64,000 bases of DNA from Planktothrix sp. FACHB-1365. GTDB lineage: Bacteria; Cyanobacteriota; Cyanobacteriia; Cyanobacteriales; Microcoleaceae. The notes beneath the pieces were generated by a model. It saw only the letters and a program-made list of their open reading frames with translations, was not told the origin of the DNA and did no database searches. Positions 29,004-37,116 of this stretch are shown piece after piece. Position 1 is the stretch's first letter; every line of letters begins with the position of its first letter. Location of the stretch: positions 1-64,000 of the forward strand of contig NZ_JACJSC010000006.1 of assembly GCF_014697575.1 (NCBI RefSeq). The letters are read 5' to 3'. A program made the position numbers and the translations under genes.

Positions 29004-29336
29004 TCAAATATTAGGGGGGTTTAAAAAATGTAAATCCAAAACTTTTTTAATCGAATCACTTAACAGTTGAACTTGATTTTCTCCCAAGGTTTCACTTGAA
29101 TTTAATTCTGGTTCTGAAACCATTTCTGTTAGTTGAGAATGAATTTCAGGATTAACATCACAAAACTCGATAATCGCTTCTGTAACCGATTCAATACGTT
29201 CGGGTTCGGGTTCTGTTTCTGAATCATCCAAAACGGTTTCTAATCGAGTTAAATCCTTTAAAATTTCCCCTTGAAATAGTTCGGGTTTATGAGTAATAAT
29301 GTCAGAAAAAAAGGTAATAACTTGTTCGGATTTCAT
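29004..29336 (-). CDS. Hypothetical acidic protein, distal gene of the coiled-coil cluster
   Basis: About 110 aa, very acidic in the middle (DDSETEPEPERIESV), helical, ending LHFLNPPNI; no family recognised. The start at MKSEQVITF is favoured over ATG or other codons up to 10 residues upstream. It follows the second coiled-coil gene by 153 nt, a gap that holds a TGTAGAGA/TCTCTACA palindrome, so it may be transcribed separately. Confidence 0.55.
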   Translation of the reverse strand: MKSEQVITFFSDIITHKPELFQGEILKDLTRLETVLDDSETEPEPERIESVTEAIIEFCDVNPEIHSQLTEMVSEPELNSSETLGENQVQLLSDSIKKVLDLHFLNPPNI

Positions 29337-29446
29337 GGGAGTGAGCATCCTTACTAAAATTGGCAAACATTTATTGATACTAGATTAGCAAGATTTAGCT
29401 GAAAATGGCAATAAAAAATGATTTTGTTTCAAAAATCAACATGACC

Positions 29447-29476
29447 TGTAGAGACACGCCATCACGCATCTCTACA
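29447..29476. repeat. TGTAGAGA-type dispersed palindrome
   Basis: Eight-bp arms TGTAGAGA and TCTCTACA enclose 14 nt. A longer perfect relative is at 41527-41564. The position between two genes suggests a possible terminator. Confidence 0.7.
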
Positions 29477-29489
29477 AATAGATTAAGTC

Positions 29490-30566
29490 TTATTTCCCTT
29501 TATTGGGGTTTTTAGCTTGTTCTAAGGCAATTTCTTTGACCGCTTGGAACGAACTAACGTTAGAAGCGCCTTCAATGGCTTTGACCGCTAAGTCTTGAAC
29601 CTGTTTTAACGCCGAATCTAATTGTTTCGATAAAGTTTGTAGACGAGTATCTTGACTTTGAATGGTTTCCATTAAGGACTTAACGCGCAATTCATAATAT
29701 TGTTTCTGACCCTCCACTTCTTTTGCAAATAAATCGGCTTTAATTTTGGCTTGATAATTGCCAATATTCCGTCCTTGATCTTTCCCGCGTTTGATATTTT
29801 CTTCTGATTTTTGAGGAAATTCTTCTACTTTAGCTTTAACCTCAGAATAGAGTTTTTCCCGTTCAGCAATCATTTCTTCCCGTTCATTCCATTGTTTTTC
29901 CTGTTCTTCTTGCAAATCTTCAACCTGTTTATATAAGTTTTTCTTCGTTTGTGAATAGGTATCGTTATCGACATCTCGTTGTAGTTTCAAATTATAATTA
30001 TAGGTTTCCTGATCTCGCAACTGCGATTTTTTATAAGTTTCATTTCGTTCTTTAACAATGCGTTGATGTTCTTCCTGTTCTTTTTGCCATGCTTTTTGTT
30101 GTTCTTGAATTTCCTGTTCTAAGGTTTCTCGTCGTACACTTAATTCCTCATCAAAGGTTTTAGCACTTTCTTCATAACGTTGAACTAAATTATCTAATGT
30201 ATCATCGTCAACGGTTTCTAAATCATGTAATTCTTCTAATTGTTGCAATTCATGAGTAACGGTTTGTCGCAATTCTCCCAATTTCACGGCTTCTGAAGTT
30301 AACGCTTCTGATAATTCACTCACCGCACTTCCAAACCCAGTTTGTAATAACAATAAATTCTCAATAGTTTGCTGCATTTTTGGCTTTTTAACAGCAGATG
30401 TAGTGGTCATTGGTTTAATTTCCTCCTTACGGGTTTGTTGAACTTCATTGCGAGTAGAATTAAGTTTTTTAATCTGCGCTTCTAACGCATTTTTTTCTTC
30501 ATTTAATTCTTGATAAGCTTCCAAAATTTCCGCTTTTGTATTGCGGTCATTCATTTTTTTGGTCAT
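29490..30566 (-). CDS. Coiled-coil protein E of the XRE/ImmA-linked operon
   Basis: A 358-aa, highly charged, almost wholly alpha-helical protein with long heptad stretches (about 20-45 and 100-330). It is an evident paralogue of the next gene upstream (30646-31647). Both share the order: N-terminal helix EILEAYQELNEEK, a hydrophobic patch IENLLLLQTGFGSAVSELSEAL, a long coiled coil with the EQEKQWNEREEMIAE-type segment, and a C-terminal SKQLDSALKQVQDLAVKAIEG block. AGGAAG 8 nt upstream supports the start. No catalytic motif. Filament, scaffold or sensor functions are possible; none is shown by sequence. Confidence 0.8.
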   Translation of the reverse strand: MTKKMNDRNTKAEILEAYQELNEEKNALEAQIKKLNSTRNEVQQTRKEEIKPMTTTSAVKKPKMQQTIENLLLLQTGFGSAVSELSEALTSEAVKLGELRQTVTHELQQLEELHDLETVDDDTLDNLVQRYEESAKTFDEELSVRRETLEQEIQEQQKAWQKEQEEHQRIVKERNETYKKSQLRDQETYNYNLKLQRDVDNDTYSQTKKNLYKQVEDLQEEQEKQWNEREEMIAEREKLYSEVKAKVEEFPQKSEENIKRGKDQGRNIGNYQAKIKADLFAKEVEGQKQYYELRVKSLMETIQSQDTRLQTLSKQLDSALKQVQDLAVKAIEGASNVSSFQAVKEIALEQAKNPNKGK

Positions 30567-30645
30567 AGTTTATGCTTCCTTTTTTTGTTTCTATTTGTAG
30601 AAAAATTGTGCTTTTGCAAAATACCAGAATATTGATTTTCAATCT

Positions 30646-31647
30646 CTATTTATTGCCAGTATTAGCAGTAGTTGAACTGGAAAACGCCCGCATAGCTAGA
30701 TCTTGAGCTTGTTTTAATGTTTCTTGTAACTGAGTTGAAATTTGGGTGATTTGTTCATTTTGTCGTTGAATGGTTTGTTCTAAAGATAGAACTTGTAACT
30801 CATAACCCTGTTTTGTAGATTCCCATTCTTTTGTCAATAAATCAGCTTTAACCTTCGCTTCTCGTGTTGCTTCTTGAATGGCCTCTTCTTTAGCCGTATT
30901 AAAGGCTTGTTTTAGTTCTTCTTCATATCCTGCTACCTGCTGTTGATGCGCTTCAAATTCCGCTTGATTTACTGTTAAAATTCGTTCTCGTTCTGTCCAA
31001 TTTTTCTCTTTATCTTGATTTAATTCTTGTAACTCTCGTTCTAACTTCCGTTTCATGTCTTCATATTCATCAGTTTCAATACGTCGAGTTCGTTCCAATT
31101 CATAGTTATAATCGGCTTCTGCTTGTTCACGACTGCGCGTTAAGCGTTCTGTTTCCTCTTCAACTAATATCTCAAATTCCTGTTGTTCTTTTTCCCAAAT
31201 TTTGTGCTTTGTTGTTATATCTTTCTGCAAACTTTCTTGCTGAATTGTGGCATTATGTTCTAATAAACTTAACTTTTCCTGATGTTCTTGTGTTAAAATA
31301 TGAAGCGAATCAGCAACAATGCGAATTTTATGAATTTCTTTTAACTGTTGAGTCTCAATTTCAATTCCCCGTTTTAACTCCTCTAACTTTGTAGATTCCG
31401 TTCGTAATTTTTCGGTTAATTCCGTTATAATAGAACCAAAATCAAGTTGTAAGTCCGCTAACCCTTTAACAATACTGTCAACAGTATAGGTCGCTGCGGT
31501 TTCTAAAATTTGTTTACCTTTTTCCTTCTCCGCTTCCTGTTCCTTGGTTGCAACTTTTGATTCAATTCGTTTTTGTTCGGTTAAAATTTGTTGAAAAGCT
31601 GCTAACAGTTGTGTTTTGTTACTAGGGACAAAAGGGGAATGGGTCAT
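30646..31647 (-). CDS. Coiled-coil protein D, paralogue of protein E
   Basis: About 333 aa beginning MTHSPFVPSNKTQLLAAFQQIL. It has the same architecture as its downstream neighbour: an N-terminal helix, a hydrophobic IVKGLADLQLDFGSIITELTEKL patch, a long heptad coiled coil (ELNQDKEKNWTERERILTV) and a C-terminal STQLQETLKQAQDLAMRAF block. The ATG with GGAG 9 nt upstream is chosen over an ATG two codons earlier and a TTG start. The pair arose by tandem duplication and may form heteromeric rods. The function is unknown. Confidence 0.8.
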   Translation of the reverse strand: MTHSPFVPSNKTQLLAAFQQILTEQKRIESKVATKEQEAEKEKGKQILETAATYTVDSIVKGLADLQLDFGSIITELTEKLRTESTKLEELKRGIEIETQQLKEIHKIRIVADSLHILTQEHQEKLSLLEHNATIQQESLQKDITTKHKIWEKEQQEFEILVEEETERLTRSREQAEADYNYELERTRRIETDEYEDMKRKLERELQELNQDKEKNWTERERILTVNQAEFEAHQQQVAGYEEELKQAFNTAKEEAIQEATREAKVKADLLTKEWESTKQGYELQVLSLEQTIQRQNEQITQISTQLQETLKQAQDLAMRAFSSSTTANTGNK

Positions 31648-31713
31648 GATCATTTTCTCCGAATACAAAATAAGTAATTAGATTAACTGGAATTCTGGAT
31701 CTCCAGTGGAGAG

Positions 31714-32079
31714 TTAATTGCGTTTTCGCAGTTGAGTAACAATATCTTGATATTTTTCAGTAGATTCTGAATCAAGATTTGTCGAGTTTTTAGCAAGTTC
31801 GTGCAAAATTTTCTGACAATTTTGACACCGATTTCCTTGCCAACAATAGCAATCTTTAACCAAGTTTAGCAATAAACTTTGCAATTGTTGATTTTGATCT
31901 AACAACGCTTGATAATTCCGTTGAACCGATTGAATCACTAAGAATAAATGCTTAAAGTCTTCCCCGATATTTTCCAAATCCTGCATCGTATCTTGACGCA
32001 CTTGATTCGTTAATTCACAGGTTTTCATTAATTGATGCTCAATGGAATCAGGAGGGTTTAATTTGATCGTTTTTTTCAT
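31714..32079 (-). CDS. Small helical Cys-containing protein C of the coiled-coil operon
   Basis: A 121-aa protein. An N-terminal helix is followed by a coiled-coil middle and a Cys cluster CYCWQGNRCQNCQKIL (about 79-94) that could bind a metal or form disulfides. The start MKKTIKLNPP is preceded by AGGAAAAC. It sits between the intron-split gene and the two coiled-coil genes, all on one strand. I do not recognise it. Confidence 0.7.
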   Translation of the reverse strand: MKKTIKLNPPDSIEHQLMKTCELTNQVRQDTMQDLENIGEDFKHLFLVIQSVQRNYQALLDQNQQLQSLLLNLVKDCYCWQGNRCQNCQKILHELAKNSTNLDSESTEKYQDIVTQLRKRN

Positions 32080-32139
32080 GTTTTCCTAGAACGAAAAAAT
32101 CAAAGTGATGATACCCAGCTTTTAAACATCGGTAAAGTT

Positions 32140-32157
32140 TTATAACACCTGTTATAA
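32140..32157. promoter_or_regulatory. Palindromic operator-like site TTATAACA-N2-TGTTATAA
   Basis: A perfect dyad with 8-bp arms lies in the 163-nt gap between genes B and C, 61 nt upstream of the start of C. Its size and symmetry fit a dimeric helix-turn-helix regulator. An 8-bp stem AGGACGGG/CCCGTCCT (32172-32209) lies next to it. Binding by the XRE protein is speculative. Confidence 0.35.
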
Positions 32158-32242
32158 AAACCGATATTGTCAGGACGGGAAAAATACCTAGATTGATACA
32201 ACCCGTCCTCACCTGATGTTGGGATAAATTCTCCTACAATAC

Positions 32243-35200
32243 TTACGCAGAAACTTGAGTTAAAGCCGGAGGTAATGCGGTATCTTGTCCCGAATTTAAC
32301 ATCAATTCAGAATGTTCTTCTCCTTTCGCATAAGCCGCCATTAAACAGGCAATTTCATGGGGAGGTAAGTTATCTAAACACACCATTTTTCGGGTTCCTT
32401 CCAAGTCAATCATCCGCGATAAATTACTCGCATCAGATAAAACCGCCGCCGCTTGTTCCACCACAGACCAATCAGTCCGTTCCTGCCAAGACCATTTTAA
32501 GCTATAATAATTAATCGGTTTTACGACTCCATTTTCATCGGGTTTTTGACCGGAATGCTTGGTAAATTCAGGAACAAAAATTCCCGTTGCGGGTTCAACA
32601 CCTCGCGCTTGAACAGAAGCCACTAAACGGTTAAAATCACTCAATCCTCGTGATTTTAAATACGTCACCATCACGACCCCTTTTGGCAGTTCTCCTGATT
32701 CCGCGACAAACCAAATTTGACCCCATAAAGTGTGTTCTGTTTGTCCTAAACTGCCAAAAAATTTGCTAAACTTAAGAATAGTCATGGAACATTTAGAACC
32801 ATAATCTGTATCCCCAATTGGTTAAACTAAGCAATTTTGTCACCAAAATTACTCGTCTTCAGAACCGTGCTTGAAAGTTTCCCTTCACACGGCTCCTCGA
32901 CAATTCAGCCATTGTCATTGGCACTACTAGCGTGTGATTTATCATGGCAGTGTCGGTGAAGTAATTCCAAATTGGAATACTTATTATTGCTTCGATTCCT
33001 GTCTTTATGATGCACTTCTAACACGTCTTCTTCCCAGAAATAATATCCACAGTATGAGCATTGATTCTTCTGTTGCTTTAACAGCGTTGCTACTACTTTT
33101 GGAACTCCTGGTACTTTACCCATTCTTGAACCCCAGTATTTCAGGTTGCCATCATAAGGACTTGCATTTCCTTTGACTTTAATATGTCTCTCAATAGAGG
33201 TATCTTTATGCTGTTTTAATACAGCGACAACTTTTCCATTTTGGAGACAGGCAAATTTGTTGCTTCCTTCGATGGTTTTCCAGTATTTACTAGCTGTCCA
33301 TTGTTTAGATTTATCGTGTCTTTTGTGCGACCATGCCACTAATTTCCAGAAAATCCAATAGTCAAGATCTCGGAAAATATCGGAACTTGCTACGCCTGAA
33401 TAATAGTTTGCCCATCCTTGGATAAGCGGGTTTAATCGACTTATTAGTGCTTCTTGTGGAGCAGCTTTATGGGTGTCAATTATTTTTGCAATAGCTTTGT
33501 AATGTTCTTTTACTTTTCCTTTGCTAGGGGTGATAATTGTTTTTATCCCTAGTTCATTGCCATATCTGTCATGTGCTGTTCTGTATTTTCCAGCATCAAA
33601 TTGTCGGATATTAAACCCTAAGAAATCAAATCCTGGGTTATTATCTTCTAATTCTTTTAGGGTATGGCAAATCCTTGTTTTGGATTCTTTTAGCTCAAGA
33701 CCTAACTCTTTTAGCCATTCTGCAATCATTTCCTTGCATTTTAGAATAACTTCTAAATTTTCGTGCAAGATAACAAAATCATCGGCGTATCTTACTACAT
33801 GGGCTTTAGGTGTGTATCCCAGATAGGTTTGAGTTCTCTTTCCATTTTCTCTCCCATATTTGTAATGAACTTTGTGAGGAAAGGCTTTGATAATCAGTGT
33901 TTCCAAACCATGTAGGGCTATATTTGCCAATAGTGGTGAGATTACACCTCCTTGGGGTGTTCCTTCAATGGTTGGAAATAACCTGTCCCCGTCCATTACT
34001 CCTGATTTTAACCAGGCTCTTATTTGTCGGTTGAGTTTTGGGAAAGTTCCGATTTTCTTGATGAGTACATCATGGTTGATTTTGTCAAAGCATTGAGCTA
34101 TATCCGCATCAAGGACGTATTTATGACCTTTGTTGATGACGTTATAGATTTGCCCAATGGCATCGTGACATGATCTTCCTGGTCTGAAACCATAGCTATT
34201 TGGCTCAAATTTGGCTTCCCATTCGGGTTCCATTGCCAGTTTTACTAAGGCTTGTAATGCTCGGTCAAATATTGTGGGTATTCCTAATGGGCGTTTTTCT
34301 TCTTTTCCAGGTTTTGGAATCCAAACTCGACGAGTCGGTTTAGCTTTTCCTGTTAGTTTTAAACGCCCTACCAAACTTAGACGTTGCTTTGGGGTTAGTG
34401 ATTTAACACCATCCACACCTGCCGTCTTTTTGCCTTGGTTGTCTTGTGTTACCCGTCTAACCGCTAAACATTTTGCTGACCAGGAATTTAACAGGGTTTT
34501 TTGAAGCTTTCTTACTACCTTGACATCGCCACGCAAAGCAGCTTTGTAGATTCGTTTTTGCAACTTGTAAACTCGGCGTTCGATTGTCCGCCAATTGAGT
34601 TTATTCCATTCCAACGTAGTCTTGACTCTCGTATTAGACATATTAATTGCTACTGGCAACTCTACATTCTGAATTATCGTGAGTCCGTCGGCGTATCCTT
34701 TAATTTCTTAAAGGCGTTTGCTTCTGACCCAATCCTGCTCAACCGTGTTCTTGTTGTTTTTTTATTAACAAGATATTGCGTCTTAGCTGACTACTCTGTG
34801 ATTCGACCTTACAGAGAAACCTCGGTTGAGTTACTTCGTTCCTAGTAATCATTGATTCAATCTTTAGGGTGGTGTTCTCTACCGGAACGGATAGTGCAAA
34901 TTTAAGTCGGTGGTAGACTTAAATATCCTATATGTTCATTGCCTTTTGGCTCCAGTGTATCAACCTATTTTCACTGGTTAGCGGTAACGATAGTTCATTC
35001 ACCTTTGCTTATGCTACCCATAGATTCTTGCTAGACGGGATTTTCTATTAGGTTTAGAATTACCGCCGTTTATTCCCGCTTCAAGGATTGATGGCTAGTC
35101 TCTACCTTGGGGAATACGCTTTCATCTCTTGCACCTGAGAGGAGGGACTTTCACCCTCATGATTACTAAGTTGTCAAGGAAAATTTTCCTTGCAGCTAAT

Positions 35201-35363
35201 CCCCCAAATCCCTTCCGGGATTGGTTTCTAGCTAACGAATCGCACTCCACTGTCCCGCCTGACAATTATTGCGAACTGCAATCGGAATTTCAGGAACTAA
35301 TAAAGCTTCTTTGGGTTTGGCTCCAAAAACGGTAAAAGTTGCTTTTTCTAATGTTTTTGTCAT
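32243..35363 (-). CDS. Unknown conserved protein B (231 aa after splicing), split by a group II intron
   Basis: Exon 1 is 35363-35246 (ATG with GGAAAAG upstream; 39 codons plus one base, MTKTLEKATFTVFGAKPKEA through QAGQW). Exon 2 is 32820-32243. Joining them gives codon ACA at the junction and an unbroken frame (QAGQW-T-IGDTDYGSKCSMTILKF), 696 nt in all. Without splicing only a 180-aa piece from MTILKFSKFFGSLG could be made. The exon-2 part contains LWGQIWFVAESGELPKGVVMVTYLK (in two halves) and no known domain. It is the second gene of the operon driven from about 35890. The function is unknown. Confidence 0.8.
32862..32895 (-). ncRNA. Group II intron domain V hairpin
   Basis: The 34-nt element starting GAGCCGTG and closing with AGCACGGTTC has the length, terminal pairing, AGC triad and bulge expected of the catalytic domain V. 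The sequence GAAGACGAG follows, as is usual before domain VI. Confidence 0.88.
32905..34641 (-). CDS. ltrA: Group II intron reverse transcriptase/maturase with HNH endonuclease domain
   Basis: A 578-aa intron-encoded protein. It has RT_N (TQDNQGKKTAGVDGV), RT motifs KRPLGIPT, YGFRPGRSCHDAI, DADIAQCFDKINH, GTPQGGVISPLLANIAL and catalytic YADDFV. A maturase X domain (INPLIQGWANYYSG-like) follows, then a C-terminal zinc HNH (CSYCGYYF, then LEVHHKDRNR, SNLELLHRHCHDK). All catalytic residues are present, so the intron should be mobile. The start is set at MSNTRVKTT (ATG); an upstream TTG would add six residues. It lies wholly inside the intron that splits gene B. Confidence 0.95.
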   Translation of the reverse strand: MSNTRVKTTLEWNKLNWRTIERRVYKLQKRIYKAALRGDVKVVRKLQKTLLNSWSAKCLAVRRVTQDNQGKKTAGVDGVKSLTPKQRLSLVGRLKLTGKAKPTRRVWIPKPGKEEKRPLGIPTIFDRALQALVKLAMEPEWEAKFEPNSYGFRPGRSCHDAIGQIYNVINKGHKYVLDADIAQCFDKINHDVLIKKIGTFPKLNRQIRAWLKSGVMDGDRLFPTIEGTPQGGVISPLLANIALHGLETLIIKAFPHKVHYKYGRENGKRTQTYLGYTPKAHVVRYADDFVILHENLEVILKCKEMIAEWLKELGLELKESKTRICHTLKELEDNNPGFDFLGFNIRQFDAGKYRTAHDRYGNELGIKTIITPSKGKVKEHYKAIAKIIDTHKAAPQEALISRLNPLIQGWANYYSGVASSDIFRDLDYWIFWKLVAWSHKRHDKSKQWTASKYWKTIEGSNKFACLQNGKVVAVLKQHKDTSIERHIKVKGNASPYDGNLKYWGSRMGKVPGVPKVVATLLKQQKNQCSYCGYYFWEEDVLEVHHKDRNRSNNKYSNLELLHRHCHDKSHASSANDNG

Positions 35364-35471
35364 TTTCTTTTCCTTTATTTTTCTGAAATTTAAACACAAA
35401 TTTTCTGGATCAGGGCGAGTAATCCGAGTTTAAATTTCCTCGCCCTAAGTTGGTTTTAATTCAGCAATTTT

Positions 35472-35732
35472 CTATCGAATTAAATGGGATTGTTTTTCTG
35501 GTTCAGGATAAGAATAAAATGCCTCTTGTTGAGCTTTAAGAATGCGTAAAGCTGCCAACAAATGCTCTAACAAATGGGTATGAGCGGTGGTAAAATGAAT
35601 ACTAAATCCTTCCCCATCCCGTGCATAACCCGGACATATTAACGATGCTGAACCTTGTTCTTCATGGGTAGTAATATAAAGCCAATCATCGTCTTCTAAT
35701 TTGTAGTGCGTATCTGTCCAAGTTCTGAGCAT
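35472..35732 (-). CDS. Hypothetical protein A, first gene of the XRE/ImmA-linked operon
   Basis: An 86-aa protein MLRTWTDTHYKLEDDDWLYITTHEE...HLIR. It is predicted alpha/beta, soluble, with no family recognised. A strong AGGAGG sits 9 nt before the ATG. It is the first gene after the candidate promoter at 35891-35919 and precedes the split gene B by 108 nt. An overlapping alternative frame (35686-35931) is judged a shadow. Confidence 0.65.
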   Translation of the reverse strand: MLRTWTDTHYKLEDDDWLYITTHEEQGSASLICPGYARDGEGFSIHFTTAHTHLLEHLLAALRILKAQQEAFYSYPEPEKQSHLIR

Positions 35733-35890
35733 GGCAGTTTTCCTCCTGTATGGATTTTGGGTTTTTGATCAAAACCTCAATCCCAAATTGATTGGGTTCG
35801 TACACCACCCGATTAAAGTTGAATGATCTGGCTTTTACAACAAACGCTAGGGGAGACGTTTGGGTATTGAACTTTTGTTCAACTAACCCT

Positions 35891-35919
35891 ATCTTAGTCA
35901 ATGTTGACTCAATCGTCAA
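35891..35919 (-). promoter_or_regulatory. Candidate sigma70 promoter with overlapping TTGAC/GTCAA operator half-sites
   Basis: Reading the minus strand, TTGACG (35919-35914), a 17-nt spacer and TAAGAT (35896-35891) form a good -35/-10 pair facing gene A. The plus strand shows GTCAA (35897-35901), TTGAC (35904-35908) and GTCAA (35915-35919), so palindromic half-sites lie exactly inside the promoter. A repressor bound here, plausibly the divergently encoded XRE protein, would block transcription of the operon. Confidence 0.5.
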
Positions 35920-36050
35920 GTCTGAGATCAAAATTTTTTATCCTGATTTTCCAATCTCTACCTTCTTACGGCGTGTAAGCAGTAGACTGGTTGTAGCGGG
36001 TTGAAATTTTCTTCAAACCAGTTTATTATGGGAGTCAGGAGGAATGTACT

Positions 36051-36389
36051 GTGGAACAAACCTTTGGAAAGCTAATTCGTCAGGCTCGTAAAGAGAAAGC
36101 CTACTCACAGCGTCAGTTAGCGGCGTTGTTGCAAGTGGATTTCACCTATTTATCGAAGCTGGAGAATGATCGCGCGGACTACCCACCCAAAGAAGACGTG
36201 ATTCGGGGGTTGGCGCGGAATCTGGGTTTAGATGAGGAGGAGTTAATCTTCTTAGCTGGGCGAATCCCTCAGCATTATGAGGCATTTCTCAAAGAAAATA
36301 ATAAGAGCATGACGGCATTATTCCGCCGAATGCAGGAAAATCCCAACTTTGCCCAACAAATTTTTGAGGCTGTCCGGGAGGTTGAATAA
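36051..36389 (+). CDS. XRE-family transcriptional regulator
   Basis: A 112-aa protein. The N-terminal helix-turn-helix (4-66, IRQARKEKAYSQRQLAALLQ and YLSKLENDRADYPP) is typical of cro/CI-type regulators. A helical C-terminal part follows. The start is GTG with AGGAGG 8 nt upstream. The ImmA/IrrE-like protease begins immediately after its stop, the classic ImmR-ImmA pairing in which the protease inactivates the repressor. It is divergent from the coiled-coil operon. Confidence 0.93.
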   Translation: MEQTFGKLIRQARKEKAYSQRQLAALLQVDFTYLSKLENDRADYPPKEDVIRGLARNLGLDEEELIFLAGRIPQHYEAFLKENNKSMTALFRRMQENPNFAQQIFEAVREVE

Positions 36390-37025
36390 GTGAGTATCCT
36401 GAAGCCGTACCGCTTTTATCGTCGAGAGTCGATTGAGCGTCGGGCCAATGATCTCTTGCGACGGATGCAAACCACGCCAAATTTTGCCCCAGAGTGGCCG
36501 TTTGAGGCTTCTTTTGTGGCAGATTTCCTCGATTTAGGGGTGGTTTGGGATTGCATTCCCCCCGATGATCACGGGGCGATCGCGGCTCGAATCTTGCCAA
36601 CGGAACGACTCATCGAAATTAATGAGGAAATTCAAGAAAAACCCAAGGGCTTTATTGAGTCTACCATTGCCCATGAAATCGGTCATTGGGTATTACATAT
36701 TAATCATGATCAATTAGAGTTGGGAGCATCAGAATCTTCGGACAATCAATTGGATGAACCCTTTGTTTGTCGAGGTGCTACGATGGAATCTCATCTGGCT
36801 TCAATTGAATGGCAAGCGCAATATTTTGCCAGTTGTTTATTAATGCCTCGCCATGTTTTAGATGAAAAACGCCAAGGACGAGATTTAACGCAATGGCGAC
36901 ACCTCTATAAAATTAAAGATGAGTTGGGGGTGAGTATTTCTAATTTAACGAATCGTTTACAAGAATTGGGTTGGATTTCGATTCCTAAAGGGGAACGTAC
37001 AATCTACCCCGGAAAAGCTGCCTAA
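36390..37025 (+). CDS. ImmA/IrrE-family zinc metallopeptidase
   Basis: A 211-aa protein with zinc-binding HEIGHWVLH (HExxH) in the centre (about 92-96) and a downstream acidic third-ligand region (EWQAQYFASCLLMPRHVL). This is the COG2856 pattern. The start is GTG directly after the regulator's TAA. Family members cleave the adjacent XRE repressor when triggered (ImmA in ICEBs1, IrrE in Deinococcus), so this pair is inferred to release the promoter at 35891 on a stress signal. Confidence 0.92.
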   Translation: MSILKPYRFYRRESIERRANDLLRRMQTTPNFAPEWPFEASFVADFLDLGVVWDCIPPDDHGAIAARILPTERLIEINEEIQEKPKGFIESTIAHEIGHWVLHINHDQLELGASESSDNQLDEPFVCRGATMESHLASIEWQAQYFASCLLMPRHVLDEKRQGRDLTQWRHLYKIKDELGVSISNLTNRLQELGWISIPKGERTIYPGKAA

Positions 37026-37032
37026 CCCCTCG

Positions 37033-37082
37033 TTCCAAGGCTCCCGCCTTGGAATGTTTTTAAGGAGGCTCCGCCTCTTTTT
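37033..37082 (+). terminator. Double hairpin after the XRE/ImmA operon
   Basis: TTCCAAGGC/GCCTTGGAA (9-bp stem) is followed by GAGGC/GCCTC and a T-run. The second hairpin plus T-run fits a rho-independent terminator. The first belongs to a GCTCCCGCC-centred dispersed cyanobacterial repeat. Confidence 0.7.
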
Positions 37083-37116
37083 GTTGATAGTAAGGTGATC
37101 AAACGGAAAATATTTT

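Larger units (their letters stand above)
32821..35245 (-). mobile_element. Complete group II intron 2 (2425 nt) with maturase
   Basis: The 5' end is GTGCG at 35245, followed by about 600 nt of structured RNA, the maturase ORF, domain V (32895-32862), a domain VI-like hairpin ATTTTG/CAAAAT and a 3' end in AAC at 32821. The ends were fixed by the consensus and by the fact that exact excision restores the reading frame of the host gene. Insertion is in the sense direction. The cyanobacterial maturase with C-terminal HNH resembles bacterial class B/chloroplast-like or ML-type introns; the class is not settled here. Confidence 0.9.

Noticed and set aside
33521-34845. Plus-strand frames opposite the second maturase and intron RNA
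   Set aside because: Antisense shadows of a protein with clear RT and HNH motifs and of the intron 5' structured region.
35686-35931. An 81-codon minus-strand frame overlapping gene A
   Set aside because: It runs over the promoter and the start of gene A in another frame, has no ribosome site, and gene A has a strong AGGAGG.
29004-37025. The XRE/ImmA region as a prophage or ICE
   Set aside because: No integrase, relaxase, structural or replication gene and no obvious attachment repeats were found.
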